In this document: one piece after another, positions 54,001 to 61,878 of the stretch
Layout: the number at the start of each line of letters is the position of its first letter
Numbering within the stretch: the first letter of the stretch is position 1
NCBI GenBank assembly: GCA_903828785.1
Contig: CAIKNP010000015.1
Span: forward strand, 1-64,000
Source of the DNA: an uncultured Actinomycetes bacterium
Lineage (GTDB): Bacteria > Actinomycetota > Acidimicrobiia > Acidimicrobiales > RAAP-2
Direction: 5' to 3'
DNA: 64,000 nucleotides
Notes under the pieces: generated by a model
The model's database searches: none
Seen by the model: the letters and a program-made list of their open reading frames with translations, nothing else
Told to the model about the DNA's origin: nothing
Translations under genes and position numbers: made by a program

Positions 54001-55504
54001 GCCGCCCCACCACGACATCTACTCCATCGAGGACCTTTCCCAACTGATCTTCGACCTCAAGAATGCCAACGAACAAGCTCGCATTCACGTCAAATTGGTC
54101 TCTGAGCAGGGGGTGGGAACCATTGCGGCCGGGGTGGCCAAGGCTCACGCCGACGTAATTTTGATCTCGGGGCATGATGGTGGCACTGGAGCGGCACCCC
54201 TTACCTCGCTCAAGCACGCCGGCACCCCTTGGGAGCTAGGACTCGCTGAAGCACACCAGACCCTGGCGCGTAACGGACTCCGTTCCCGAGTCGTCGTTCA
54301 AGTCGACGGTCAATTGAAGACCGGTCGTGACGTCATCATTGCTGCTCTGCTGGGTGCCGAGGAATTTGGCTTCGCGACTGCACCGCTGGTGGTTTCGGGC
54401 TGCATCATGATGCGGGTGTGTCACCTCGACACCTGCCCCGTCGGCATCGCCACCCAGAATCCCGAACTGCGAGAGCGTTTCACCGGCCAGCCGGAGTTTG
54501 TCGAAGCGTTCTTTGAGTTCATTGCCGAAGAAGTTCGCGAACTACTCGCCGAGTTAGGGTGCCGTAGTTTGGACGAAATCATTGGTGACACCAGTCGTCT
54601 GCAACTGCGAGCCAATAATGATGCTGACGCCAATCTCGATCTGTCCGCTTTGCTCGCCGAAACCGAACCCTCCCAGCGACGCCAGCACGTCCAGCAGGAT
54701 CACGCCCTCGAGGGAGTCATGGACCGCCGTTTCCTTTCCGCAGTGGCCGAGACCCTGCGCACAAGAAACGTTCTACACCTGACCTCGACGATCGGCAACG
54801 TGGACCGTGCGGTAGGAACCATGACTGGTTCATTGATCACCTCGACACTGGGGCGCGAAACGCTTGCACCGGACACCATCACTCTCGATCTCCAGGGTTC
54901 CGCCGGGCAGAGTCTCGGCGCCTTCATTCCACGCGGCTTGACTATTCGCCTCGAAGGAGATGCCAATGACTACCTCGGCAAGGGCTTGAGTGGGGGTCGG
55001 ATTGTCGTGCGCCAACCGTCAATGGCCACCTTTGAAAGCGAGCACAATGTGCTCTGCGGGAACGTTCTTGGTTACGGCGCCACCAGCGGGGAGCTCTTCA
55101 TCGCGGGCGTCGTAGGGGAGCGTTGTGCGGTTCGAAACTCGGGTGCGACGGTGGTCGTCGAAGGCGTAGGCGACCACGCCTGCGAATACATGACGGGAGG
55201 TACCGTCGTCATTTTGGGTCAAACGGGACGTAACCTGGCCGCCGGTATGAGTGGAGGAACGCTCTACCTTTACGATCCGCAGAATCACGTCTACGACGCC
55301 CTTTCCGCTGGTGTGTATGAGGTCGACCCGCTCGAGGTGCACGACGACGAGCTGCTCAAAGGTTTGGTGACTCGCTTCCGCGACCAGACCAACTCGCGAT
55401 TAGCTGAACGCTTGCTGAACGACTGGCGTAGCACCCGAATGAGTTTCGTTCGCATAGAAACCTCTGAGTACCAAAAGGCCCGAGAGGAGCTTCGCAATGG
55501 CTAA
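51062..55504 (+). CDS. gltB: glutamate synthase (NADPH/ferredoxin) large subunit
   Basis: 1480 residues, full length. It makes two glutamates from glutamine and 2-oxoglutarate. The N-terminal amidotransferase has Cys17 as nucleophile after removal of the leader (HDACGVGMIAD), then a central domain, the FMN-binding synthase domain (GEGGEDDDR…GAKPGEGGQLPG…SGHDGGTGAAPL), the 3Fe-4S Cys set Cys1114, Cys1120 and Cys1125 (CIMMRVCHLDTCPVGIAT), and a C-terminal beta-helix (GYGATSGELFIAG). The 8-nt overlap with gltD points to joint translation. Confidence 0.97.
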   Translation: MKTTPSLYDPSFEHDACGVGMIADLTGETKHETVSDALTILENLEHRGAVGSDVDSGDGAGILLQLPDTFFRRELSVTLPPKGDYGVAQWMWPRGASEALRDEIVLLFGALGLSTIAWRDVPVDSAVLGPTSSSSEPGFRQQFVVAAHDSIDLEKSLFAARKLAEHRFDVYAASCSTRIIIYKGMLSAPQLRRYFDDLRKPEVTSAVAVVHSRFSTNVMPRWDLAQPFRYISHNGEINTVRGNRHWMTARESTLQSDDLPVSVQDLAPIVTPDMSDSASFDEVVELLVQGGRSLPHAVLMMIPEAWEKAPAMPEDRRDFYRFHAALMEPWDGPASVTFCDGRVAGAVLDRNGLRPARYWVTKDGRVILSSEVGVLDIDPALIERKGRLQPGKIFLVDLEEGRIVEDAELKDDLASQAPYGAWLDAQQHSLSDLPARTMLTPSHASVVERQRVFGYSDEDVRLILTPMAQRGEEPIGSMGSDAALPVLSRQHRPLFDYFTQLFAQVTNPALDAIREELVTSTRVSIGGEDNLLSSSPAHCHQIVLPTPVLSVEELAKIRYIHEAPEDWRFRADVVDLLFDAHGVGTSSERLAAAIERIASEVVALVRAGTTIVILSDRNTSPALAPIPTLLAVSAIHHRLVQEHLRTASALIVEGGDIREVHHVAALLGMGASAVCPYLAYETVEDLAANGFLGSVSAAQGTYQYAKALTKGVVKIMSKMGVSTVASYVGSQLFEAVGLDDDILRPYFPDFRSRFGGVTLQHLSEDVLGQHAQGYRRSSVTDVALRNKGEYQWRRDGEIHLFNPRTVQKLQHATRERRFDIFKEYSTLVNEQADGAVTLRSRLQLRPTEPIAIDEVEPISSIVRRFSTGAMSYGSISNEAHSTLAIAMNRLGAKSNTGEGGEDDDRLEVTDPRFNRRSAIKQVASGRFGVTSRYLVNADDIQIKVAQGAKPGEGGQLPGSKVYPWIATTRFSTPGVGLISPPPHHDIYSIEDLSQLIFDLKNANEQARIHVKLVSEQGVGTIAAGVAKAHADVILISGHDGGTGAAPLTSLKHAGTPWELGLAEAHQTLARNGLRSRVVVQVDGQLKTGRDVIIAALLGAEEFGFATAPLVVSGCIMMRVCHLDTCPVGIATQNPELRERFTGQPEFVEAFFEFIAEEVRELLAELGCRSLDEIIGDTSRLQLRANNDADANLDLSALLAETEPSQRRQHVQQDHALEGVMDRRFLSAVAETLRTRNVLHLTSTIGNVDRAVGTMTGSLITSTLGRETLAPDTITLDLQGSAGQSLGAFIPRGLTIRLEGDANDYLGKGLSGGRIVVRQPSMATFESEHNVLCGNVLGYGATSGELFIAGVVGERCAVRNSGATVVVEGVGDHACEYMTGGTVVILGQTGRNLAAGMSGGTLYLYDPQNHVYDALSAGVYEVDPLEVHDDELLKGLVTRFRDQTNSRLAERLLNDWRSTRMSFVRIETSEYQKAREELRNG

Positions 55505-56915
55505 ACCAACCGGCTTCTTGGAACACGAACGCCGTGGACCGTCGACGCGAAGCGTGGCCGTGCGCTTGCGCGACTGGCGAGAGGTCTATGAGCCTCAAAC
55601 CGACGACGAAATCATCACCCAGGCCGCTCGTTGCATGGACTGTGGAATTCCCTTCTGTACTCAGGGCTGCCCACTCGGCAATCGCATTCCGCACTTCAAT
55701 GATTTGGTCTACCAGGGACGCTGGAGCGAAGCAGCCCAGCAGTTGTTCGCCACCAATAATTTCCCCGAGTTCACTGGACGTTTGTGTCCGGCGCCATGCG
55801 AGTCGGCCTGCGTCTTAGGGATTTCTGCGGACCCAGTTACGATCGAGCGTCTCGAATACGAAGTGGCCGAACACGCCTTTTCCCTTGGACTAGTGCCTTC
55901 CGCCGCCGGCCTCGTTGAGAGTGGCCGCCGAGTTGCGGTCGTTGGATCGGGTCCTAGTGGTCTGGCCGCCGCCGCTCAATTGCGATCAGTCGGTCACGCC
56001 GTCACCGTCTTTGAACGGGCCGATGCTATTGGCGGATTACTCCGCTACGGTATTCCGGAGTTCAAAATGGAGAAGTCTGTTCTCGATCGCCGCCTGGCGG
56101 TGATGGAACGCGACGGTGTGCAGTTCGTAACGAACACCACCGTGAACGCTGCTTACTTGGACGAATTGCGTCACTCCTTTGATGCAGTCGTGCTCGCTCT
56201 GGGTTCCACTCGACCTCGTTTGATCGAAGCTTCCGGAGCGTCTCTCCCCGGCGTACATCCCGCCATGGAGTACCTCGAATCGGCGAACCGAGCGGTAGCT
56301 GGGGCTCAGACGCCGCGAATCTCAGTTGAGGGAGCCGACGTGGTAATCCTCGGAGGTGGGGACACTGGAGCAGACTGCCTGGGAACGGCGCATCGCCAGG
56401 GCGCGCATCGAGTGACGCAAATTGAGATTATGGATGAGCCACCCACATCGCGACCCAGCGACCAGCCCTGGCCGACCATGGCGAGGCTCTTCAAAGTCAC
56501 CACGGCCCACGAGGAAGGTGGCGAACGACTCTTCTCCGCGGAAACGCTGGCTTTCCGGGGTTCCTCGTCACTGGAAGGACTGAGCTTGCGTGATCGACGC
56601 AGTGGTGACACCATCGCCATTGATGCCCAGTTCGCCTTTATCGCGGCCGGCTTCGTCGGACCCGAACTCGAAGCCTTCGCGCTACGCAGTGATGAAGTCA
56701 CTGCTCGAGGTTCCTTGCAGGTAGACAGTAGTTGGCGTCTCGACCACGCCGGCGAGGGAGCGCCCGTTTTTGCCTGCGGTGACGCCGTTCGCGGGCAAAG
56801 TCTCATCGTCTGGGCAATTGCGGAAGGACGTAGTTGTGCCGCCAGCGTCCACCGATTCCTCGGTGGCGATGACGAATTGCCGACGGCCGTCGCACCCTAC
56901 AGCCTCTCATGGTGA
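55497..56915 (+). CDS. gltD: glutamate synthase small subunit
   Basis: 472 residues. It carries electrons from NADPH through FAD and two 4Fe-4S clusters to GltB. The Cys-rich N-terminus shows CMDCGIPFCTQGCPLGNRIP and CPAPCESACVLG, the FAD motif VAVVGSGPSGLAAAAQL near 142, and the NADPH motif VVILGGGDTGADCLGTAHRQG near 281. The AIAEGRSCAASVHRFL near the end is typical. Translation is coupled to gltB by an 8-nt overlap. Confidence 0.96.
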   Translation: MAKPTGFLEHERRGPSTRSVAVRLRDWREVYEPQTDDEIITQAARCMDCGIPFCTQGCPLGNRIPHFNDLVYQGRWSEAAQQLFATNNFPEFTGRLCPAPCESACVLGISADPVTIERLEYEVAEHAFSLGLVPSAAGLVESGRRVAVVGSGPSGLAAAAQLRSVGHAVTVFERADAIGGLLRYGIPEFKMEKSVLDRRLAVMERDGVQFVTNTTVNAAYLDELRHSFDAVVLALGSTRPRLIEASGASLPGVHPAMEYLESANRAVAGAQTPRISVEGADVVILGGGDTGADCLGTAHRQGAHRVTQIEIMDEPPTSRPSDQPWPTMARLFKVTTAHEEGGERLFSAETLAFRGSSSLEGLSLRDRRSGDTIAIDAQFAFIAAGFVGPELEAFALRSDEVTARGSLQVDSSWRLDHAGEGAPVFACGDAVRGQSLIVWAIAEGRSCAASVHRFLGGDDELPTAVAPYSLSW

Positions 56916-56938
56916 CGGTTTTTCGCCTCAAACTTTTG

Positions 56939-56944
56939 TAGCAT
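56939..56944 (+). promoter_or_regulatory. candidate -10 box of the acyl-CoA synthetase gene
   Basis: TAGCAT, followed by a short leader carrying the GAGGA ribosome binding site before the ATG at 56972. Confidence 0.35.
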
Positions 56945-56971
56945 CAAGGTAGGCCCAGCGAGGAATATGCC

Positions 56972-58588
56972 ATGAAGAGCACCATGCAAGATGCGCCATT
57001 GCTCATTCGCGACATCGTGCTCCGCGGTGAGCAGATCTACGGCACGAAACAAGTTTTTACGTTAACACCGCAAGGGGTAGACGTCGCCAGCTTCAGCCAA
57101 GTGGCCGCCAACGCCCGCCGCTTGGCAAATGCATTCGCCCGCCTTGGCGTGAGCGCCGATACTCGAGTAGCCACCCTGATGTGGAACACCCAGGCGCACA
57201 TGGAGGTGTACCTGGCGACGCCAACCATGGGTGCAATTTTGCACACGCTCAACGTTCGGCTTTTTCCGGAGCAATTGTCCTTCATTATCAACGACGCCGA
57301 GGACTACGTAATCGTCGTCGAGGAGACCCTCATACCGATTCTGGCGCGGGTTCGCAGCCTGATCCCCTCGGTTCGACACATCATCGTTAAGGGTCACGAC
57401 AGTGAGGGCCTGCTCGGGGATGTCCTCAATTACGACGAGCTTCTGGCCGTGGAGACGGACCACTTTGATTGGCCCGATCTTGACGAGCGACAAGCGGCCA
57501 TTCTCTGCTACACATCGGGCACAACCGGCGACCCCAAGGGCGTGCTCTATTCACACCGCAGTACTTGGTTGCACTCAATGGCGTCCACCGTGACTAATTC
57601 AGTGGGTCTGAGTGAGAGCGACCGTGTATTGGCGGTGGTGCCGATGTTTCACGTCAACGCTTGGGGGTTGGTCTACACCGCTTTCATGGCGGGTACTGAC
57701 CTGATTATGCCCAACATGCTGTTCAAGGGCGAGTACCTCTTAAGCATGATCGAACAGTTGCGACCAACAATCGCCTTGGGCGTTCCCACCATTTGGAATG
57801 ACCTGTTGCGGGCCGCGAGTGAGAAGACCACCAGCGACTTCAGTTCGCTGCGTGGGATCTTGGCGGGCGGAGCTGCCGTACCGCGCAGCATGATTGAGGC
57901 CTTTAAGGAGCGTCACGGCGTCGATGTCATCCAAGGGTGGGGAATGACCGAGACGTCACCACTCGCGGCCGTGGCCATCCCACCGGGTGCGAGTTCGCCC
58001 GAGGAAGAAATTACCTACCGGGCCAAGACTGGCCGCATTATTGCCGGAATCGAGGTTCGTCTGAAGGACGTGGACGGCCAGGCTCTTCCCTGGGATGGCG
58101 TCAGTGTCGGTGAGTTCGAACTGCGCGGCCCGTGGGTCACCGGCTCGTACTATCACGGACAAGGTTCGGAATCCTTCCGCGATGGTTGGCTGCGCACCGG
58201 TGATATAGGTACGCTCGACGCCCAAGGATTTATGGTCATCACCGATAGGACGAAGGACGTCATCAAGTCGGGTGGTGAGTGGATCAGTTCAGTGGATCTC
58301 GAGAACAAGTTGATGGGTCACCCCGCCGTGTTTGAGGCCGCGGTGGTGGCCGTGCCGGACGATCGTTGGGACGAGCGGCCCCTGGCCTGCGTCGTTTTCC
58401 GGAGCGACCAGACGGCTACCGTGGAGGAACTGGCTACTTTCTTGGCTGACCATGTCGTCAAGTGGTGGATTCCCGAACGTTGGGCTTTCGTGGAATCAAT
58501 TCCCAAAACCAGCGTAGGGAAATTTGACAAGAAAGTTCTCCGGGCCTCCTACGCCGCGGGTGCCTTAGAGATTACGCAACGCTCGTGA
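56972..58588 (+). CDS. fatty-acid--CoA ligase (acyl-CoA synthetase)
   Basis: 538 residues of the adenylate-forming superfamily. The P-loop is CYTSGTTGDPKGVLYSHRS near 174-192, followed by VPMFHVNAWGLVYTAFMAG, GWGMTETSPLAA, the hinge DRTKDVIKSGGEWISSVDLE, and the catalytic Lys in PKTSVGKFDKK near 510-520. The pattern is that of medium/long-chain acyl-CoA synthetases used in fatty acid activation; chain length preference is not evident. GAGGA ribosome binding site nine bases upstream. It overlaps the following 64-residue gene by 4 nt. Confidence 0.9.
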   Translation: MKSTMQDAPLLIRDIVLRGEQIYGTKQVFTLTPQGVDVASFSQVAANARRLANAFARLGVSADTRVATLMWNTQAHMEVYLATPTMGAILHTLNVRLFPEQLSFIINDAEDYVIVVEETLIPILARVRSLIPSVRHIIVKGHDSEGLLGDVLNYDELLAVETDHFDWPDLDERQAAILCYTSGTTGDPKGVLYSHRSTWLHSMASTVTNSVGLSESDRVLAVVPMFHVNAWGLVYTAFMAGTDLIMPNMLFKGEYLLSMIEQLRPTIALGVPTIWNDLLRAASEKTTSDFSSLRGILAGGAAVPRSMIEAFKERHGVDVIQGWGMTETSPLAAVAIPPGASSPEEEITYRAKTGRIIAGIEVRLKDVDGQALPWDGVSVGEFELRGPWVTGSYYHGQGSESFRDGWLRTGDIGTLDAQGFMVITDRTKDVIKSGGEWISSVDLENKLMGHPAVFEAAVVAVPDDRWDERPLACVVFRSDQTATVEELATFLADHVVKWWIPERWAFVESIPKTSVGKFDKKVLRASYAAGALEITQRS

Positions 58589-58779
58589 GTTCAACTGACG
58601 ACTTGGCCAACGAGATTCAAGCCATAGAGTCAAAGGTCAGCGAGCTCATCTTTGACTCCGTCCGCGCACAATTGCGTGGTGAGGATGACGGCGCCGCCGA
58701 CGTGGAACGGCGCCTCAGTAAGGTTCGCCGGTCCTTGCAAAAGGCCGAACAACTACTGCGGGGAGCCTCGGAGGACTAA
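58585..58779 (+). CDS. small coiled-coil protein downstream of acyl-CoA synthetase
   Basis: 64 residues, charged and helical throughout, with heptad-like hydrophobics (IQAIESKVSELIFDSV; VERRLSKVRRSLQKAEQLL). No membrane segment. I do not recognise a family. GTG start overlapping the ligase stop by 4 nt; its own stop interleaves with that of the convergent LOG-family gene (58776-58779). Confidence 0.65.
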   Translation: MSSTDDLANEIQAIESKVSELIFDSVRAQLRGEDDGAADVERRLSKVRRSLQKAEQLLRGASED

Positions 58780-59606
58780 TCCGTCCAGCCGTTGACTTGA
58801 TCGATGAGTCGGCGCAGAAGTGAATAGTTTCTGCCCTCGTAGGTGAAGAGCAGAGCGAGGGACTCAGGGTCAAATCGAGCGTCCGGAAAAAGTTCTCGAA
58901 CCCCCGCCAAAGCGACTTCTGACGGGCCACGACGCAGGGTCATTCGTGCTTGCCCGTCAGAAAATTCATACGCAACGAAGTTACGGTAGAACTGATCAAT
59001 GAGGGCGACGGCGTCGTCGGCGCTGGCCACCAAGTTGTAGGTGCAGGCGTCACCCGCGCTGAGGTAGCCCGGTTCGATGACCATGTCATTCATAAAGCTG
59101 GCCCAACGGGACCAGAAACTGCCGTCGGGCGTGTCCAGGAGCACTACGGGAATTGGCGGCGTTTTAGCGGTGTGGAGCAAAGTGAGAACTTCGTACAATT
59201 CATCCAAGGTGCCCACGCCACCGGGGAGAAAGACGAACGCCCGGCTCGCTCGCGTCATGATCACCTTTCGGGTAAAGAAGTGACTCATCGTGACTTGACG
59301 AATTGGATGGATGTGGGGATTGGTGCCGTGCTCAAAGGGCAGTTCAATATTGACCCCAACGGAGGAGTCCTTCCCCGCCCCACGATTCGCCGCTTCCATA
59401 ATGCCTGGACCCGCACCCGTCACTACTTGCCAGCCCCGGTCGGCGAGTGCGGCCGCGACATCGTGCGCCAATGCGCCCAGCGGGCTCGACTGCGGGGTGC
59501 GCGCCGAACCGCATATGGTCACGATAGGACCTCGCCCCAATGATGCGAAGAGCGCCGCCCCTCGCTGCAGATCGTCGTGCGCGCTGGAAAAGAAACGACT
59601 AGCCAC
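58776..59606 (-). CDS. LOG-family (TIGR00730-like) nucleotide monophosphate phosphoribohydrolase-like protein
   Basis: 276 residues. The Rossmann-like LOG fold shows VTICGSARTP near 29-38, GAGPGIMEAANRGA near 63-76, and the diagnostic PGGVGTLDELYEV near 128-140. Characterised members release the base from nucleoside 5'-monophosphates (cytokinin-activating LOG, E. coli PpnN); the substrate here is open. The protein is longer than plant-type LOGs, with a C-terminal extension after about 200. It overlaps fbiC by 8 nt, so it is probably co-translated with the F420 gene. Confidence 0.85.
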   Translation of the reverse strand: MASRFFSSAHDDLQRGAALFASLGRGPIVTICGSARTPQSSPLGALAHDVAAALADRGWQVVTGAGPGIMEAANRGAGKDSSVGVNIELPFEHGTNPHIHPIRQVTMSHFFTRKVIMTRASRAFVFLPGGVGTLDELYEVLTLLHTAKTPPIPVVLLDTPDGSFWSRWASFMNDMVIEPGYLSAGDACTYNLVASADDAVALIDQFYRNFVAYEFSDGQARMTLRRGPSEVALAGVRELFPDARFDPESLALLFTYEGRNYSLLRRLIDQVNGWTD

Positions 59607-61866
59607 GAGCCCACGTCCCGTAGAGGGTGGTGCGCTGCACCAGAGGCCTCTCTAGTGGCTCCACGAGCGAGTGAAGCATGTCGACATCCATCAACTGCCC
59701 GTGAACGGCACCCGCGGCCCGAGAGATATTTTCGTCCATCAGCGTCCCCCCGACGTCATTGGCGCCGGCCTGGAGGATTCGACGAGTACCTTCTACACCC
59801 ATCTTCACCCAACTCACCTGTATGTTGTCGATCAAGGTGGCGTAATGCAGGCGCGCGACGGCGTGCATGAGTACCGCTTCGCGAGTCGTTGGTCCCTTTC
59901 GCCCCTTACCTTGCAAGAAGAGTGGTGTGGCCATGTGCACAAAGGGCAGCGGCACAAACTCGGTAAACCCGCCCGTGACCTTCTGCAAGTCGCGCGTGCG
60001 CTGTAGGTGAGTAGCCCAGTGACGAGGTTCTTCCACGGCGCCGAACATGACGGTGATATTGGAGCGCAGCCCCACGGAGTGGGCTGCCGCGTGAACTTCG
60101 AGCCACTGATCACTCGACAACTTGTCCGGACAGAGAATTGCCCTCACATCATCCGAAAGGATCTCGGCCGCGGTCCCGGGCAAGGTTTTGAGGCCGGCAT
60201 CTCGCAATCTGGTCAAGTACGTTACGAGGTCTTGCTGCGAACGACGAGCGCCCTCGAAGACCTCCAGCGCACTGAAGGCGTGAATGTGAATGTCGGGCGA
60301 ACCGGCCCGCACGGCCGCTACGACGTCAATGTAATACTCACCGTCAAATTTTGGATGAATACCGCCCTGGAGGCAGACCTCCGTCGCCCCCCGTTCTTCT
60401 GCTTCGCGCACGCGTTCGGTGATGTCATCGAGGGTCAGCAGGTAGGGGTTTCCTCGCAAGTTGAGAGAAAGCGGACCCTTCGAGAACGCGCAGAAGCGGC
60501 ACTTAAAGGTGCACACATTGGTGTAGTTGATATTCCGGTTTATGACGAAAGTGACATCGTCGCCAACCAATTCGCGGCGCAGCGCGTCCGCCCGCTCAAC
60601 CACTGCGTGGTAGTCGCCACCGCGGGCGTTAAACAAGGCCACTAGGGCGTCCCCGTCGAGTTCGGTCCCCGGTTCGTAGGCATCGAGAATTGCCGTCACC
60701 AACGAAGTTCTAGGTTGGCGCGGCGGAACGGTTGACAAGGGATCATCAGAACCAGCCGACCAGGCATCAACCCGCGCCCACCCATTGGCGTCGCTCAGGG
60801 CGAGGACGCGCGGGCGAACCGCGGGATCGAGGAATTTCGTCTCCATGCCCACGAAGGATGGGTACGCCGTGAGTCGGGGGGTGAGATGGAAACCTCGTTC
60901 GGCGGCGGCGCTCGCGAGCGTTTCCACGGCCGGCCACGCGCGCTCGGGGTTGACGTGGTCTTTCGTCACTGGCGAAATTCCGCCAAAGTCGTCAATTCCA
61001 AAGTCCAGTAATTGCGAGGGATTGTCGCTGAGATTAGGCGGCGCCTGCAGATGAATGCTTGTGGGAAGAATGAGGCGCGCAACGGCAATGGTCCAGTGGA
61101 ATTCCTCGGAGGTGGCCGCGGGAGATTTGGCCATCAGCGTTCCTGGTTTCGGCATGAAGTTTTGAATAATCACTTCTTGAACATGTCCGAACTCGAGGTG
61201 CGAGCGAGCTATGGCGAGCAGGGTATCGATTCGGTCTTGGCGGCTTTCACCGATGCCAACCAATAGTCCCGTCGTGAAGGGAATGGCGAGCTCTCCCGCG
61301 AGACGAAGCGTATCGAGGCGCCGCTGAGGAACCTTGTCAGGTGCCAAACGATGAGCGATCAGGTCGGCGAGAGACTCCATCATCATGCCCTGAGACGCGC
61401 TCACGGGCCGTAATTGGCGCAGTTCGTGCTCGTAGAGAGCACCGGCATTGATGTGGGGGAGGAGCGACGTTGATTCGAGTACCATTTGCGCCGCGTTGGC
61501 CACGTAATCAACCGTGCTTCTATATCCCCGAGCGGCGAGCCACTTCGCGGCTTCGTCGTAACGGAGCTCGGGACGTTCACCCAAAGTGAAGAGGGCTTCG
61601 GTTACCCCAGCGGCTTCACCGGCTTTGGCCACCGCCATCACGTCATCGAGGCTCATGAAGGGCGAAGGGAGCCGAGCCGGAGCTTGCGCGAAGGTGCAGT
61701 AACCACAACGATCGCGGCACAACTGGGTTAAGGGGATAAAGACTTTGGGCGAATACGTGACATTCCAGCCAAAGGCCTCGCGAGCGAGCGCGAAGGCCGC
61801 AGGGCTCAGCTCTTCCGCGGACGCCTTGAGCAGGGACTCTAACTGCAGCGTCGTTTCAATGTTCAC
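59599..61866 (-). CDS. fbiC: 7,8-didemethyl-8-hydroxy-5-deazariboflavin (FO) synthase, fused CofG-CofH
   Basis: 755 residues. Two radical SAM modules in one chain: the CofG half with Cys50, Cys54 and Cys57 (CRDRCGYC) and the CofH half with Cys452, Cys456 and Cys459 (CTFKCRFC). Together they build the deazaflavin chromophore of coenzyme F420 from tyrosine and a flavin precursor. The fused form is typical of F420-making actinobacteria. The start is GTG at 61866 with TAGGCT six bases upstream; the first three bases of that box are the pgi stop codon. FbiA, FbiB and FbiD are not in the window. Confidence 0.96.
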   Translation of the reverse strand: MNIETTLQLESLLKASAEELSPAAFALAREAFGWNVTYSPKVFIPLTQLCRDRCGYCTFAQAPARLPSPFMSLDDVMAVAKAGEAAGVTEALFTLGERPELRYDEAAKWLAARGYRSTVDYVANAAQMVLESTSLLPHINAGALYEHELRQLRPVSASQGMMMESLADLIAHRLAPDKVPQRRLDTLRLAGELAIPFTTGLLVGIGESRQDRIDTLLAIARSHLEFGHVQEVIIQNFMPKPGTLMAKSPAATSEEFHWTIAVARLILPTSIHLQAPPNLSDNPSQLLDFGIDDFGGISPVTKDHVNPERAWPAVETLASAAAERGFHLTPRLTAYPSFVGMETKFLDPAVRPRVLALSDANGWARVDAWSAGSDDPLSTVPPRQPRTSLVTAILDAYEPGTELDGDALVALFNARGGDYHAVVERADALRRELVGDDVTFVINRNINYTNVCTFKCRFCAFSKGPLSLNLRGNPYLLTLDDITERVREAEERGATEVCLQGGIHPKFDGEYYIDVVAAVRAGSPDIHIHAFSALEVFEGARRSQQDLVTYLTRLRDAGLKTLPGTAAEILSDDVRAILCPDKLSSDQWLEVHAAAHSVGLRSNITVMFGAVEEPRHWATHLQRTRDLQKVTGGFTEFVPLPFVHMATPLFLQGKGRKGPTTREAVLMHAVARLHYATLIDNIQVSWVKMGVEGTRRILQAGANDVGGTLMDENISRAAGAVHGQLMDVDMLHSLVEPLERPLVQRTTLYGTWARG

Positions 61867-61872
61867 GGCAGT

Positions 61873-61878
61873 AGCCTA
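61873..61878 (-). promoter_or_regulatory. -10 box, leaderless promoter of fbiC
   Basis: TAGGCT on the minus strand, six bases before GTG 61866. Its TAG is the stop codon of pgi. Confidence 0.55.
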
